A DNA stretch of 64,000 nucleotides from Paenibacillus sp. MAEPY2 (GCF_000499205.1 NZ_AWUK01000035.1:35999-99998); one strand, 5' to 3'; counted from the first letter of the stretch, positions 16,141-25,485 are shown. The notes: generated by a model from the sequence alone, not told the origin. Program-made: numbers and translations.

Positions 16141-17853
16141 TTATATTTTTAATTTTTCAATGGAAACAAGTAGGTCTTCGGACAATTCTTTCAAGGTTTG
16201 AATATTGCCGCTAATCGTTTCCATGGAGCTCACTTGTTCCTCAGCCGACGCTGACACTTCCTCTACACTGGCCGCGGATTCCTCCGATACTGCCGAAATT
16301 TGTTGACTGAAATCGTTCATGCGTCCACTCGCCTCCTGCATGCCCTCCAGACCATCCGTCATTGTACCAATAACCTGAACCATGCCCTCTACCGACTCAC
16401 TAATGGTACGGAACAGATTGCCGGAATTACGTACTTGCTGCTGCCCGCGCTCTGTCTCCAGTACACCTGTTCGCAATTCCTCAACCACACCCTGGGAATC
16501 CTTCTGAATATCCTCCGTGATGACGGTAATCTCTTCTACAGATGTCCGAACGGCTTCGGACAATTTACGCACTTCTGCTGCAACAACTGCAAATCCGCGT
16601 CCACTCTCTCCTGCACGGGCAGCTTCGATGGAAGCATTCAATGCGAGCAGGTTGGTTTGGCGCGCAATGTCATGAATGACTTGAACCAACTGCGATATAT
16701 CTTCGTTTTTGCGATCCAGCTGTTCCATCTTGTGCATGGAAGACGAAACTGTCCCAGCAATCTGCTGCATCTGGTTCACGGATTGCTCCATGGACTCGCG
16801 GCCGGTCAGTCCTTGTTTCAGAATAAGGTCTGACATCAAGCGAAGCTGGTTTCCCTGCTCCGAATGTTGCTGAATATGTTCGTTCAGTCCCTCGACGGTA
16901 CGAGCAGATTCAACAGCCGTTTCCGCTTGACTCTCTGCTGCTTTGGCCGACTCTTCCATCGTTATGGCAATTTGGCGACTGCCAATCTTAACCTCTTCAG
17001 AAGAAATGGCCAATTCGCTGCTTTGACGGTTGACGGCTTCAGCAATCCGTCTAACATTCAATACCATGGAGGTCAGATTACCTTTCATGTCGTTTACGGC
17101 TTTGGCAAGCACACCAACCTCGTCTTCATGTTTGGTATGTATGTCCTGAACATTCAATTGACCTTCCGCAATCAGTTTCACAGCACTGATTACTCGAAGC
17201 AGCGGTTTCACGACTTGTGAACGGATGATCGGGATACTGATTGCCGTGATGAGAATCATCACCAGTACACCAATGACGATAATGATTCGGCCATCCTGGA
17301 CGGATCTGATCGTCTGAGCCGCAGAGAGATCGGACTGCTCCTGATTGTAATTCACCAGATAGTCCAGATGGACTTGCATGGCATCGAAGGATGCTGCCCC
17401 TTTTTCCGAAACTTCCTTAGCCAGTTGTTCCTGACCTTCGTCACTCAACTTAATGGATTGCGTATTAATCTTGAGATAAGCTTCCCACTTCATCTTGAAT
17501 GCTTCCCAATGTTCTTTTTCTTCAGCCATCTTTTCCTGTTGATCATATATTTTAATAGCCTGAGCCGTTTCGCGAATGTTTTTGGTGCGCTCTTCAGCGA
17601 GGTCTGCTTTGGCCCCTGCCTGTGCATCATAATGGCGATAGCTCAATGACAAAATATGTTCTGTTGTATAATTCAAACGGTTAATCTGCTGGATGGAGGG
17701 CATCCAGTTATTGGTGATCATATTCGTGTCTTTTTCCATTGAGTTCATTTGCGTAACAATCGTGACACTAAGAAGAATTAAACAGAGGATTAATAGATAG
17801 AACGCGATGCTGATACGCAGACCGATACTCTTGATCCTGAATCTGCTGAACAT
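16141..17853 (-). CDS. methyl-accepting chemotaxis protein
   Basis: This 570-residue transmembrane chemoreceptor begins with a membrane helix near residues 15-37. An extracellular four-helix-bundle sensor follows (about 38-188), then a second membrane helix (about 189-212), a HAMP domain and the long coiled-coil signalling domain. The hairpin tip contains ARQTNLLALNASIEAARAGE, which docks CheA and CheW. There is no C-terminal CheR-binding pentapeptide. The ATG at 17853 (MFSRFRIKS) has AAGGGGGA at 8 nt; a longer frame of 53 extra codons has no site and is rejected. The ligand is unknown. No other chemotaxis gene is nearby. Confidence 0.95.
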   Translation of the reverse strand: MFSRFRIKSIGLRISIAFYLLILCLILLSVTIVTQMNSMEKDTNMITNNWMPSIQQINRLNYTTEHILSLSYRHYDAQAGAKADLAEERTKNIRETAQAIKIYDQQEKMAEEKEHWEAFKMKWEAYLKINTQSIKLSDEGQEQLAKEVSEKGAASFDAMQVHLDYLVNYNQEQSDLSAAQTIRSVQDGRIIIVIGVLVMILITAISIPIIRSQVVKPLLRVISAVKLIAEGQLNVQDIHTKHEDEVGVLAKAVNDMKGNLTSMVLNVRRIAEAVNRQSSELAISSEEVKIGSRQIAITMEESAKAAESQAETAVESARTVEGLNEHIQQHSEQGNQLRLMSDLILKQGLTGRESMEQSVNQMQQIAGTVSSSMHKMEQLDRKNEDISQLVQVIHDIARQTNLLALNASIEAARAGESGRGFAVVAAEVRKLSEAVRTSVEEITVITEDIQKDSQGVVEELRTGVLETERGQQQVRNSGNLFRTISESVEGMVQVIGTMTDGLEGMQEASGRMNDFSQQISAVSEESAASVEEVSASAEEQVSSMETISGNIQTLKELSEDLLVSIEKLKI

Positions 17854-18214
17854 ATGATTTCCCCCTTGTGCCCATCTTCGGCCACTTCCGTATTTTAGGT
17901 GCTTTTGTCGTTGTTTTACCCTTCTTTTGGCATCTTGCAAAATACTCTTTTCTATATTATATCTATAGGAAAAGAGACGTAAAGTATTATAACATTCTTT
18001 TGTTTTAAACATGCTTTATTTTGTAAAATCTTGTGATTATTCCACATTACCTGTTGAATGGAATCGAACCATGTAAAATTTAGACTAAAATGAAACAAAA
18101 AAGAGCTGCAGCATACGGCAAATATCCGATCTGCAGCTCATAAGATTTGAATCTAACAGAGGGGCAGGTATGGAACCCGCCATTCTTTGTATCATAACAG
18201 CTAACAAGCCACCC
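17854..18214. other. gap between MCP and LLM oxidoreductase
   Basis: This gap of about 360 bp contains the terminator of the LLM/dGTPase operon (18097-18142) and, at 17930-18060, AT-rich sequence that should carry the promoter of the chemoreceptor. No gene is seen. Confidence 0.4.
18097..18142 (-). terminator. terminator after LLM oxidoreductase
   Basis: On the minus strand GAGCTGCAG pairs with CTGCAGCTC, followed by TTTTTTG. A TATTTGCCG-containing loop lies between the arms. Confidence 0.85.
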
Positions 18215-19222
18215 TTATGCGTTCGCAAGTAACTTGTATGAGGCCAACCTTCGCTCGTAATCCGGTCCAGTGGTCACCACAAGCAGCCGATCCGTGTCCA
18301 GTCTGTGGCACACCTGCTGTAATTGGTTCCAAACCTGTGCAGGTGTGCCGGCGTAATGTCGTTGTACTTCTTTCCCATCAGCATCGGCACTGTTGTCGTT
18401 GGAGCGGGTACTCGTGTTGGCAATGTCAGACTGCGTCGAATGCTCTTTCCCTCCGGCTCTGCGTCTCTCTGCCATCTCGCGGCTCCAGGACACCGCCTCT
18501 TCCTGCGTCTCCGCACACAGAACACTGACCGCAACCATAACCTCCGGTTCTTTCCTGTTGGCGCTGGGGATAAACCCCTCCCGATAACGCCGCACAGCCT
18601 CTGTACCATCCGTGTCACTCATAAATTGTCCGAATACATACCCCATACCAAAACGGGCGGCAAACTCGGCACTTTTTACGTTGGTACCTAGCATCCATAA
18701 GGATAACGGAAACTCCGGAATCGGTCGGGCCGTCACCGGATGCTCTTCATAGGTGTAACGGTCTTCCAGCAGTTCGGTCAGTGCTGCGAGCGATTCAGGC
18801 AGCTTGGACACATGTTGCAAGTAATTGCCACTCAGAGCCATTGTCGCATGGGGGCCGCCCCCAGGAGCACGTCCCAAGCCTAGTTCGATGCGCCCCGGAT
18901 AGAGCGCCGCCAACAATCGGAACGACTCTGCTACCTTAAGCGGGCTATAGTGCGGTAACAGCACAGCACCGGAACCAAGCTGAATCGTGTTCGTTCGTGC
19001 GCCAATATGGGCAAGCAGCACTTCCGGCGATGCCGATGCCAGTTCATCCATGTCATGATGCTCAGACGTCCAATATCTCGAATAGCCCCACTCTTCAGCA
19101 CGCTGCGCAAGTGTAACGGATTGTTGCAGCGCCTGTTCTGCTGCGGCTCCGTTCAGCCTTGGAACAAGGTCAAGTACGCCCAGATTGTATTTTCCACTGA
19201 TGTTCGCACCCAAGCGTCTCAT
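18215..19222 (-). CDS. LLM-class flavin-dependent oxidoreductase
   Basis: This 335-residue bacterial luciferase-like monooxygenase uses reduced FMN from a separate reductase. The TIM-barrel motifs seen are WTSEHH, a barrel segment with GSGAVLLPHYSPLKVAE, and ELGLGRAPGG, typical of the MsnO8/YhbW group. About 40 residues after position 245 are low in complexity (STRSNDNSADADGKE). The AAGGGAG box touches the ATG directly, so the TTG two codons further on (giving MGANISGK) may be the real start. It lies 20 nt behind the dGTPase gene and is cotranscribed with it. The substrate is unknown. Confidence 0.88.
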   Translation of the reverse strand: MRRLGANISGKYNLGVLDLVPRLNGAAAEQALQQSVTLAQRAEEWGYSRYWTSEHHDMDELASASPEVLLAHIGARTNTIQLGSGAVLLPHYSPLKVAESFRLLAALYPGRIELGLGRAPGGGPHATMALSGNYLQHVSKLPESLAALTELLEDRYTYEEHPVTARPIPEFPLSLWMLGTNVKSAEFAARFGMGYVFGQFMSDTDGTEAVRRYREGFIPSANRKEPEVMVAVSVLCAETQEEAVSWSREMAERRRAGGKEHSTQSDIANTSTRSNDNSADADGKEVQRHYAGTPAQVWNQLQQVCHRLDTDRLLVVTTGPDYERRLASYKLLANA

Positions 19223-19242
19223 CTCCCTTCGTCACGCTTATC

Positions 19243-20658
19243 TTAGTCCAGATCGTAGATGGAACCGACCTTGAGACCGTAAAGTTCATTGTATATTTTC
19301 TCGGCAAATGCATCCGTCATCCCGGCAATATAATCAATCACCATGTGCTCCCAGGTCCAGATCGGGTTCGCCTTCGCCTGATCCTTCTCATAGCGTTGCA
19401 GCCAATCGGACGGAATAATGGATTTGGACGTTTCAGGATCAAGGAAAGCATCCCACAGACGCTTAATCATCCATTCACTGCGCTTTTGCAACCTCTGCAC
19501 ACGCAGGTCACGAATCATGGTCACCCAGGCAAAGCTCTTGAGCACACTCACCGTGCGCAGCATATCGAGATCCTCGGCACCTTCACGGACAAACGTTACC
19601 TTTTTCCAGTCTCCGTTATCAATAACTCCCAGACTTGCGACAAAAAGACTGACCCAGTAAGCTTTGACCTCCCGGCGGGTGCGTGAGTAGTCATGCTCAC
19701 AGAATGGCATCTTTTCATTCCAGATGCGCAGGAACGAAGCAAGGACTTCTTCGACTTTTTTGCCAATCGCTTCCCTTGTCCATCCGTTCCAGAACAGATC
19801 CTCCAGCGTTGTAATCTTATCCACAATCAGTCGATTGATATGCGGATCTTGCAGGAAATGCTCATGTACTTCGATTTTGCCTGCCTTGATGCCATCTTCC
19901 AGATCATGTGCGGAATAGGCAATATCGTCGCAGAGGTCCATCAGCTGTGCTTCCAGCGTCTTTTTGCCAGCAGGAATATCCCAACGATTGCGAATCTCGC
20001 GGATATACTGCCATTCATGATGGTACATGCCCTTCTTGCTCTCCGTACCAGGATACGGATACTTGTTGATGCCGAGCAGTACTGCATCGGACAGGTTCAG
20101 TCCATCGATATCCTCCCGTTTCTCCAAGTACATAATGAGACGGAAGTTATGTGCGTTGCCTTCAAAATGCTCATATTTCCGCTTCAGCTCTGCACGAATC
20201 TCCTGTTCCGGTTGGGGTGATTTCGCCCCACGATTTTTCTTCATGATTTTCTTGACCTCAGTGTTAATGAGATCATCGAGGATACCATCCAGTACCTCTT
20301 CTCCTTTATGCCCAAAAGGCGGGTGACCGAAGTCATGCGCAATCGCGGCACACTCCACCACTTCCGAATCAATAATCAGTCCCGGGCTGTCTGCCTGGTT
20401 CAACTCCACCTCCGGGTAGCGTCGCAGCAAGCTTCTTGCCGCTTCTCGTGCAATCTGCGCCACCTCCAGGGAGTGGGTCAATCGTGTGCGATAATAATCG
20501 CCCGTTCCTGCACCAAACACCTGTGATTTGCCCTGCAGCCGACGGAAGGTCGGTGAATGTATCAGTCTGGAATAGTCGCGCTCATAGGCTGCACGAACCC
20601 CATCCAGTTTCGTTAGTTCAGGATATTGTCTATGTTCTCTCAGATCGTTCCATTGCAT
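19243..20658 (-). CDS. dgt: deoxyguanosinetriphosphate triphosphohydrolase-like protein
   Basis: This 471-residue HD-domain enzyme hydrolyses dGTP (or related dNTPs) to the nucleoside and triphosphate, balancing the nucleotide pool. The metal-binding residues are visible: THSLEVAQ, then AHDFGHPPFGHKGE near residue 110, and a later DIAYSAHDLEDG. The ATG at 20658 (MQWNDLREH) follows AGGAGTG at 8 nt. A 30-codon longer frame has no ribosome site. It is the first gene of an operon with the LLM oxidoreductase. Confidence 0.93.
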   Translation of the reverse strand: MQWNDLREHRQYPELTKLDGVRAAYERDYSRLIHSPTFRRLQGKSQVFGAGTGDYYRTRLTHSLEVAQIAREAARSLLRRYPEVELNQADSPGLIIDSEVVECAAIAHDFGHPPFGHKGEEVLDGILDDLINTEVKKIMKKNRGAKSPQPEQEIRAELKRKYEHFEGNAHNFRLIMYLEKREDIDGLNLSDAVLLGINKYPYPGTESKKGMYHHEWQYIREIRNRWDIPAGKKTLEAQLMDLCDDIAYSAHDLEDGIKAGKIEVHEHFLQDPHINRLIVDKITTLEDLFWNGWTREAIGKKVEEVLASFLRIWNEKMPFCEHDYSRTRREVKAYWVSLFVASLGVIDNGDWKKVTFVREGAEDLDMLRTVSVLKSFAWVTMIRDLRVQRLQKRSEWMIKRLWDAFLDPETSKSIIPSDWLQRYEKDQAKANPIWTWEHMVIDYIAGMTDAFAEKIYNELYGLKVGSIYDLD

Positions 20659-20886
20659 GTTGATCACTCCTAGCCGACTGTCTCTATTTTGAGTGATTAT
20701 ACACATATTCTGCAGTTTCGAAAAGCAAAACCTGTCTGCGATTGTCATCTCTTCTCACATCAACTTGTGATGCACAGTCGTCTTCTCTTATTATACCCTG
20801 TCAGACTATCATCCGTGCACCTAAAAGGTAATGATTAATATTGAAAGTAACTTATGACGAAAAAAGTGCCTTATACAGTTTGCGTG

Positions 20887-21018
20887 GCCGTTCCGGTTAC
20901 GGATCGTTCTTTTGATCGCTGTTATTCCCAAATTTCTTTGATTCCCTTTAGAAAGGGTGAAATTCGGGAATAAAGGCGAACGCTTCGCTTCTTCAGAATC
21001 GATTCCGTCCCCTTCACT
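20887..21018 (+). repeat. structured intergenic repeat, copy A (short form)
   Basis: One of five copies of a repeat sharing GATCGCTGTTAYYCC and GATAAAGGCGA-type blocks. Here the stem arms are TTATTCCCAAATTT (20922-20935) and AAATTCGGGAATAA (20960-20973), with an inner CCCTTT/AAAGGG stem, then CGAACGCTTCGCTTC and TTCAGAATCGA. It lies in the 575-bp gap between dgt and htpG, which otherwise holds only the htpG terminator and the dgt promoter region. Confidence 0.8.
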
Positions 21019-21186
21019 ACTTTCGCTGTTTGATTCACACCCAATCTAAAATGAAATTACATCCCTATAAAGGGGGACTTCAATCAAGACTTTGAGAGGC
21101 TAAAGAATACCATTAAATTGTTTATTTCATCACTTCATTAATAGTCTGTCTTCCCCATCCCCTCCCCGCAATAGGAAAGGTGAAAA

Positions 21187-21220
21187 TAAAAAAACGACAG
21201 GGCGGAAGTGCCCTGTCGGG
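21187..21220 (-). terminator. terminator after htpG
   Basis: CGACAGGGC and GCCCTGTCG form a perfect 9-bp stem with loop ACTTCC, followed by seven T on the minus strand. Confidence 0.92.
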
Positions 21221-21234
21221 GTGGTAATTATGGT

Positions 21235-23115
21235 TTAGACCATAACCTTGCAGATATCGTTGGTGAACTCTACCGGATCTTGAATTGGCAGTCCTTCGAT
21301 CAGCAATGCTTGATGATACAGCAAGCTTGTATAAAGGCTCAGTTTTTCTTTATCCTGTGCAAATGCGTCTTTCAGGGATTTGAAGACATCGTGATTTACG
21401 TTGATCTCCAGCACTTTATCTGCCTGTACATTTTCACTGTTCGGCATAGCTTTCAGGATTTTCTCCATTTCAATCGTCAGCTCACCTTCGGTGGACAAAC
21501 ATACCGGATGGCTTCTCAGGCGTTTGGAAGCTTTAACAGCTTTTACTTTGCCGCCGAGCTGCGCTTGCATCGCTTCGAACAACTCTTTGTTGTCGTTGTC
21601 CTGTGCGTCTGTTTCTTCTTTATCTGCACTGTCCTCGATGCCCAGGTCACCGCTGGAGATGGATTTAAATTCTTTCTCCTTGTAGTTCGTGATCATTTTA
21701 ATTGCAAATTCGTCGATGTCGTCAGTAAAGTACAAGACTTCATAGCCTTTGTCGAGTACACCCTCGATCTGTGGCAGCTTCTCAATCCGTTCAATGGATT
21801 CACCTGATGCGTAGTAGATGTACTTCTGATCTTCCGGCATTCTGGAAACATACTCGTCCAGGCTCACCAGTTTCTTCTCTTTGGAAGAAGAGAACAAGAG
21901 CAGGTCCTGCAACGTATCCTTGTTCACGCCATAGTCACTGTATACGCCATACTTCAGCTGACGGCCAAACGCTTGATAGAACTTCTCGTAATTCTCACGC
22001 TCATCCTTAAGCAGGCTTTGCAGCTGGCTCTTGATCTTGTTCTTGATGTTCTTCGCGATCAGGCTGAGCTGACGGTCATGTTGCAGCATTTCACGGGAAA
22101 TGTTCAGGGACAGATCTTCCGAATCGACCATACCTTTGACAAATCCGAAGTAATCCGGCAGCAGGTCACCGCATTTGTCCATAATCAATACACCGTTAGA
22201 GTACAGTTCAAGGCCTTTTTCATACTCTTTTGTATAATAATCAAACGGAGTGTTCTCCGGGATAAACAGGATCGCATTATATACCACTGCGCCATCTGCG
22301 CTGATGTGCAGGTGTTTGAGCGGTTTGTCAAAACCGTAGCGTTTTTCCATATAGAAGTTGGTGTAGTCTTCTTCAGTCAATTCGCTTTTATTTTTACGCC
22401 AAATCGGCACCATACTGTTCACGGTTTGCTCTTCTTTGTACTCCTCGAACTCGTTCTCTGTACCCTCTTTTGGTCGCTGACCTGTCACATCCATCTTGAT
22501 CGGGTAGCGAATGAAGTCGGAGTATTTCTTGATGATGGATCTCAGGCGGTACTCTTCCAAAAATTCGTCATACGAATCTTCTTCGGTATTTTGTTTGATG
22601 GTCAGGACGATTTCCGTACCCACGGAATCTTTCTCGGCTGGAGAGATCGTGTACCCATCCGCGCCTTCGGATTCCCATTTCCATGCTTCGTCGCTGCCCA
22701 GCGTTTTACTCGTTACAGTCAGCTTGTCCGCTACCATGAATGCGGAGTAGAAACCAACCCCGAATTGTCCGATGATGTTGTGTCCGTCTTTGGCTTCATT
22801 CTCTTTCTTGAACGCCAGCGAGCCACTCTTCGCGATAACCCCCAGATTGTTCTCCAGCTCTTCCTGGGTCATCCCGATTCCTGTATCGGTCAGTGTGAGC
22901 GTACGGTTCTCTTTGTCGATGGTGAGCTTAATGTAGTAGTCCTCTTTGTTGAAGACGAGTGTATCGTCCGTCAGTGCTTTGTAATATATTTTGTCAATGG
23001 CGTCACTGGAGTTGGAGATCAGTTCTCTCAAAAAGATTTCTCTTTGGGTGTAAATGGAGTTGATCATCATATCCAGCAAGCGTTTGGATTCAGCCTGGAA
23101 TTCTTTTTTAGCCAT
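21235..23115 (-). CDS. htpG: molecular chaperone HtpG (Hsp90)
   Basis: This is the bacterial Hsp90, 626 residues, full length. The N-terminal GHKL ATPase domain has ELISNSSDAIDK, DTGIGMTQEE and GVGFYSAFMVADKLTV; the middle and C-terminal dimerisation domains follow. The insert before the C-terminal domain is acidic (ADKEETDAQDNDNKE). It refolds client proteins under stress in the cytosol. The ATG has AAAGGAG upstream. A sigma-A promoter overlapping a perfect CIRCE operator lies about 540 bp upstream in the right orientation, so control by HrcA is likely, with a long 5' leader that contains repeat copy B. Confidence 0.97.
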   Translation of the reverse strand: MAKKEFQAESKRLLDMMINSIYTQREIFLRELISNSSDAIDKIYYKALTDDTLVFNKEDYYIKLTIDKENRTLTLTDTGIGMTQEELENNLGVIAKSGSLAFKKENEAKDGHNIIGQFGVGFYSAFMVADKLTVTSKTLGSDEAWKWESEGADGYTISPAEKDSVGTEIVLTIKQNTEEDSYDEFLEEYRLRSIIKKYSDFIRYPIKMDVTGQRPKEGTENEFEEYKEEQTVNSMVPIWRKNKSELTEEDYTNFYMEKRYGFDKPLKHLHISADGAVVYNAILFIPENTPFDYYTKEYEKGLELYSNGVLIMDKCGDLLPDYFGFVKGMVDSEDLSLNISREMLQHDRQLSLIAKNIKNKIKSQLQSLLKDERENYEKFYQAFGRQLKYGVYSDYGVNKDTLQDLLLFSSSKEKKLVSLDEYVSRMPEDQKYIYYASGESIERIEKLPQIEGVLDKGYEVLYFTDDIDEFAIKMITNYKEKEFKSISSGDLGIEDSADKEETDAQDNDNKELFEAMQAQLGGKVKAVKASKRLRSHPVCLSTEGELTIEMEKILKAMPNSENVQADKVLEINVNHDVFKSLKDAFAQDKEKLSLYTSLLYHQALLIEGLPIQDPVEFTNDICKVMV

Positions 23116-23297
23116 GAATGGGTGTCTCCTTTCAAATTTGGATATAGAATGATTAGATTGAATATAGAAAGCAAACCTTTGAATTGTTCATGCAGACCGT
23201 AACATTGCTAGAAAAGCTTTCAATCGCTTTGATCCCCAGATTTTTATGATTCATTCTATTGCTCATTTAAAATAAGTGCATGATTTTCTGCGATCTA

Positions 23298-23430
23298 GCC
23301 GTTCCGGTTACGAATCGTTCTTCCGATCGCTGTTATCCCCTAATTTTCTTGATCCCCTTTTACAAAGGTTAAAATTAGGGGATAAAGGCGAGCGCTTCGC
23401 TTCTACAGAATCGATTTCGTCCCCTCCACT
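23298..23430 (+). repeat. structured intergenic repeat, copy B (short form)
   Basis: This is the best-preserved copy. TTATCCCCTAATTTT (23333-23347) pairs perfectly over 15 bp with AAAATTAGGGGATAA (23371-23385) and encloses CCTTT/AAAGG. The downstream block CGAGCGCTTCGCTTC-TACAGAATCGA matches copy A. It lies inside the predicted 5' leader of htpG. Confidence 0.85.
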
Positions 23431-23625
23431 GCTGCCGCACCATTCATCAACTGATTTTAAACATTGCGATTTTTTTTCAAGTAAAAATCTGTTGATCAAT
23501 CTCGCTTGCGTGCCAAGTTTTTCTAGCCCCTCCACGCTCATGCATGTCCTATTCAGGTTTAACTTTATCCATATTCAAAAACACAATCATTCCATATGTA
23601 GTCGTGTAGTAAAAAACATCATTTG

Positions 23626-23652
23626 TTAGCACTCCGTTCGTCAGAGTGCTAA
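23626..23652 (-). promoter_or_regulatory. CIRCE element (HrcA operator)
   Basis: TTAGCACTC, nine bases, GAGTGCTAA: a perfect match to the CIRCE inverted repeat bound by the heat-shock repressor HrcA. It begins about 12 bp after the -10 box of a sigma-A promoter reading toward htpG. No groESL or dnaK gene is near, so htpG is the only candidate target. Confidence 0.93.
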
Positions 23653-23664
23653 ACCCTTCCTTTT

Positions 23665-23693
23665 ATATAACATATGGGAAAATTGGGTGTCAA
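23665..23693 (-). promoter_or_regulatory. sigma-A promoter for htpG
   Basis: On the minus strand TTGACA (23688-23693), a 17-bp spacer and TTATAT (23665-23670). Spacing and both boxes are near consensus. The CIRCE operator follows at the expected transcription start. Confidence 0.85.
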
Positions 23694-23782
23694 TACGAAG
23701 CCGGTTATTTTAACAAAATGATCGAATAACACTTCAAGTTTTGCACATCTCTAACCATTTTAGCTCAATACATCATGCAATA

Positions 23783-23818
23783 CAAAAGCCGCCCCGAACC
23801 AAAGTTCGAACCGGCTTG
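23783..23818 (-). terminator. terminator-like hairpin
   Basis: On the minus strand AAGCCGGTTCGAAC and GTTCGGGGCGGCTT form a stem followed by TTG. It could end the transcript of the peptide transporter operon or insulate the htpG promoter. Confidence 0.5.
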
Positions 23819-23861
23819 GAGGACAGATTAATGAGTATGTGCAGTATTGGCAAGCCACACG

Positions 23862-24056
23862 CTAACGAACCTCACAGACGTTAATTGGCCTTTATAGGAT
23901 GATTTCATAATCTAAAGAATCGTCGACACGCTATTTCTCACCTTTTGCCAACCTTTCGAGGCTTTCCGCAGGTTTTTCGCAAAATAGGGTGTGTGAAATT
24001 CGTTAGTCTGGGGAATTGGCAGTAAATCGTTGAATAATGCTTCCTAGGTTCGTTAG
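23862..24056. repeat. complex palindromic stretch with CTAACGAA/TTCGTTAG octamers
   Basis: CTAACGAACCTCACA (from 23862) is the near-complement of TGTGTGAAATTCGTTAG (23990-24006), and TTCGTTAG recurs at 24049-24056. The interior also contains partly complementary GACACGCTATTT and AAAATAGGGTGTG. The stretch has no reading frame. It may be a decayed non-autonomous mobile element or a structured RNA. It makes up part of the 1.25-kb gap between htpG and the permease gene. Confidence 0.35.
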
Positions 24057-24155
24057 ATTTGAAACAGAGTCGGAGACTTAATTAGAGATGCAACTAGAGT
24101 TGAAACTATATAAATTGAACTAAACATTTACACGATAACGGAGGGACAGAAATAA

Positions 24156-24303
24156 CCTGAAGAAGCGGAGCTAAAAGCTTTCTGAAAGAAAGCTGCATCG
24201 GAAGCATACACCTCGCCTTTATCCCCGGATTCCCCCCTTTATATTAGGGATTTTAAAAAAATTTGGGGATAACAGCGATCGGAAGGTTCTTCTGTCATCG
24301 GAG
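24156..24303 (-). repeat. structured intergenic repeat, copy C (long form)
   Basis: Read on the minus strand it has GATCGCTGTTATCCCCAAAT, the closing arm with GGGGATAAAGGCGA, and then an extra hairpin AGCTTTCTTTCAGAAAGCT absent from copies A and B. It lies downstream of the permease gene and is the only copy in the minus orientation. Confidence 0.75.
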
Positions 24304-24364
24304 TGGCAAGTGTAAATATTCTTTAGTTCAATTGATATAGAAAAGCAACCAGAGATGCAAACTG

Positions 24365-25264
24365 CTACTTTTTGGCCATCTTTGGATCTAGGGTATCGCG
24401 CAGGCCGTCCCCGAGCAAATTGAAACCGAGCACGGTGAACATGATGGAAAGTCCAGGGAAGATGAGCGTCCACGGCGCTTTTTGCAGAAACTGGCGGGAA
24501 TCCGACAGCATTTTGCCCCATTCCGGATCAGGTGGTTGCGCACCCATGCCGAGGAATCCAAGTGCAGCTGCTTCAATAATCGCTGTTCCAATCCCCAGTG
24601 TGCCTTGTACGATGAGCGGGGTGAGGCTATTGGGCAAAATGTGCCGGAACAGAATTCGCATATTGCCAGCCCCCAGCGTACGTGCCGATGTAATAAATTC
24701 CTCCTGTCTCAAGCTAAGTACCCTTGAACGTACCAGTCGTCCGTAGGTCGGGATGTTTACGATCGCTATCGCGAGCAGTGCGTTCTGCAAGGATGGACCC
24801 AGAATCGCAACAATGGCGATTGCCAGCAGAATAGCTGGAAAAGCAAGCAAGATATCGAACAAACGCGAGATGAGCATGTCAGCCCACTTCCCATAATACC
24901 CGGCAATCAGGCCGAGCAATGCACCCGCAATAATAGAGCCAATAACCGAAAAGAAGCCGACCCACAATGAAATGCGCGCTCCGTGCAGCACTCTGGAGAA
25001 TACGTCACGCCCGAGATCATCGGTACCAAACCAATGCTCTGCCGAAGGGGCTTGCAGCCGATCTGTGAGTACCTGCTCTTTGTAGTCATACGGGGCAATA
25101 TACGGGGCCACAAAGGCCAACAGGATGAAAAAAACGATAATGATCAAGCCTGCCAGCGCAAGCCGATTTCTCCGAAACGTTCTCCACGCTTCCCGCCATG
25201 GACCAGATGCGCGTGCCGACGCGGCGTCAACGGTTGCTCCGGTGTTGGTCGATAATTTGGCCAT
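24365..25264 (-). CDS. ABC transporter permease, DppC/OppC type
   Basis: This 299-residue inner-membrane permease of the peptide/nickel family has an N-terminal tail, a first membrane helix (LALAGLIIIVFFILLAFVAP), the OppC N-terminal motif (HWFGTDDLGRDVFSRV), and five further helices. The EAA loop (EEFITSARTLGAGNMRILFRH) contacts the ATPase. The ATG at 25264 (MAKLSTN) follows AAGGGAG at 8 nt. It is the third gene of the order binding protein, DppB-type permease, DppC-type permease. Repeat copy D separates it from the second gene. No ATPase gene follows. Confidence 0.92.
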   Translation of the reverse strand: MAKLSTNTGATVDAASARASGPWREAWRTFRRNRLALAGLIIIVFFILLAFVAPYIAPYDYKEQVLTDRLQAPSAEHWFGTDDLGRDVFSRVLHGARISLWVGFFSVIGSIIAGALLGLIAGYYGKWADMLISRLFDILLAFPAILLAIAIVAILGPSLQNALLAIAIVNIPTYGRLVRSRVLSLRQEEFITSARTLGAGNMRILFRHILPNSLTPLIVQGTLGIGTAIIEAAALGFLGMGAQPPDPEWGKMLSDSRQFLQKAPWTLIFPGLSIMFTVLGFNLLGDGLRDTLDPKMAKK

Positions 25265-25340
25265 GCGGCGTCTCCCTTCTTGGATATGAATGAAATACAA
25301 GATTAACGAGTTCTATTACACTTACACTAAAGCATTACGA

Positions 25341-25485
25341 TTGCAGTACCATCTTTCGATCGCTGTTACCCCAGATTTTATTGATCCACCTATTTAAAGG
25401 TGACAATTCGGTGATAAAAGCGAAGCTTATGCTTTCGAAGCAGCTTTCTTCCAGAAAACTTTTAGCTTCACTTCTACAGATTGGT
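25341..25485 (+). repeat. structured intergenic repeat, copy D (long form)
   Basis: It begins with TTTCGATCGCTGTTACCCC and shows a decayed outer stem, an inner CACCT/AGGTG stem where other copies have CCCTTT/AAAGGG, and the extra AGCTTTCTTCCAGAAAACTTTTAGC hairpin region of copy C. It lies within the transporter operon between the two permease genes. Confidence 0.75.

Noticed and set aside
16141..18012. Longer start for the chemoreceptor (53 extra codons)
   Set aside because: The added part is basic, lacks a ribosome site and would place the first membrane helix far from the N-terminus.
23308..23541. 77-codon minus-strand frame in the htpG leader
   Set aside because: It runs through repeat copy B, has no convincing ribosome site, and the matching frames in other copies are broken.
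23795..23808. CGAACCAAAGTTCG resembles a Gram-positive LexA/SOS box
   Set aside because: It is the upper stem and loop of a terminator-like hairpin and no gene start lies next to it, so the match is better explained by the hairpin.
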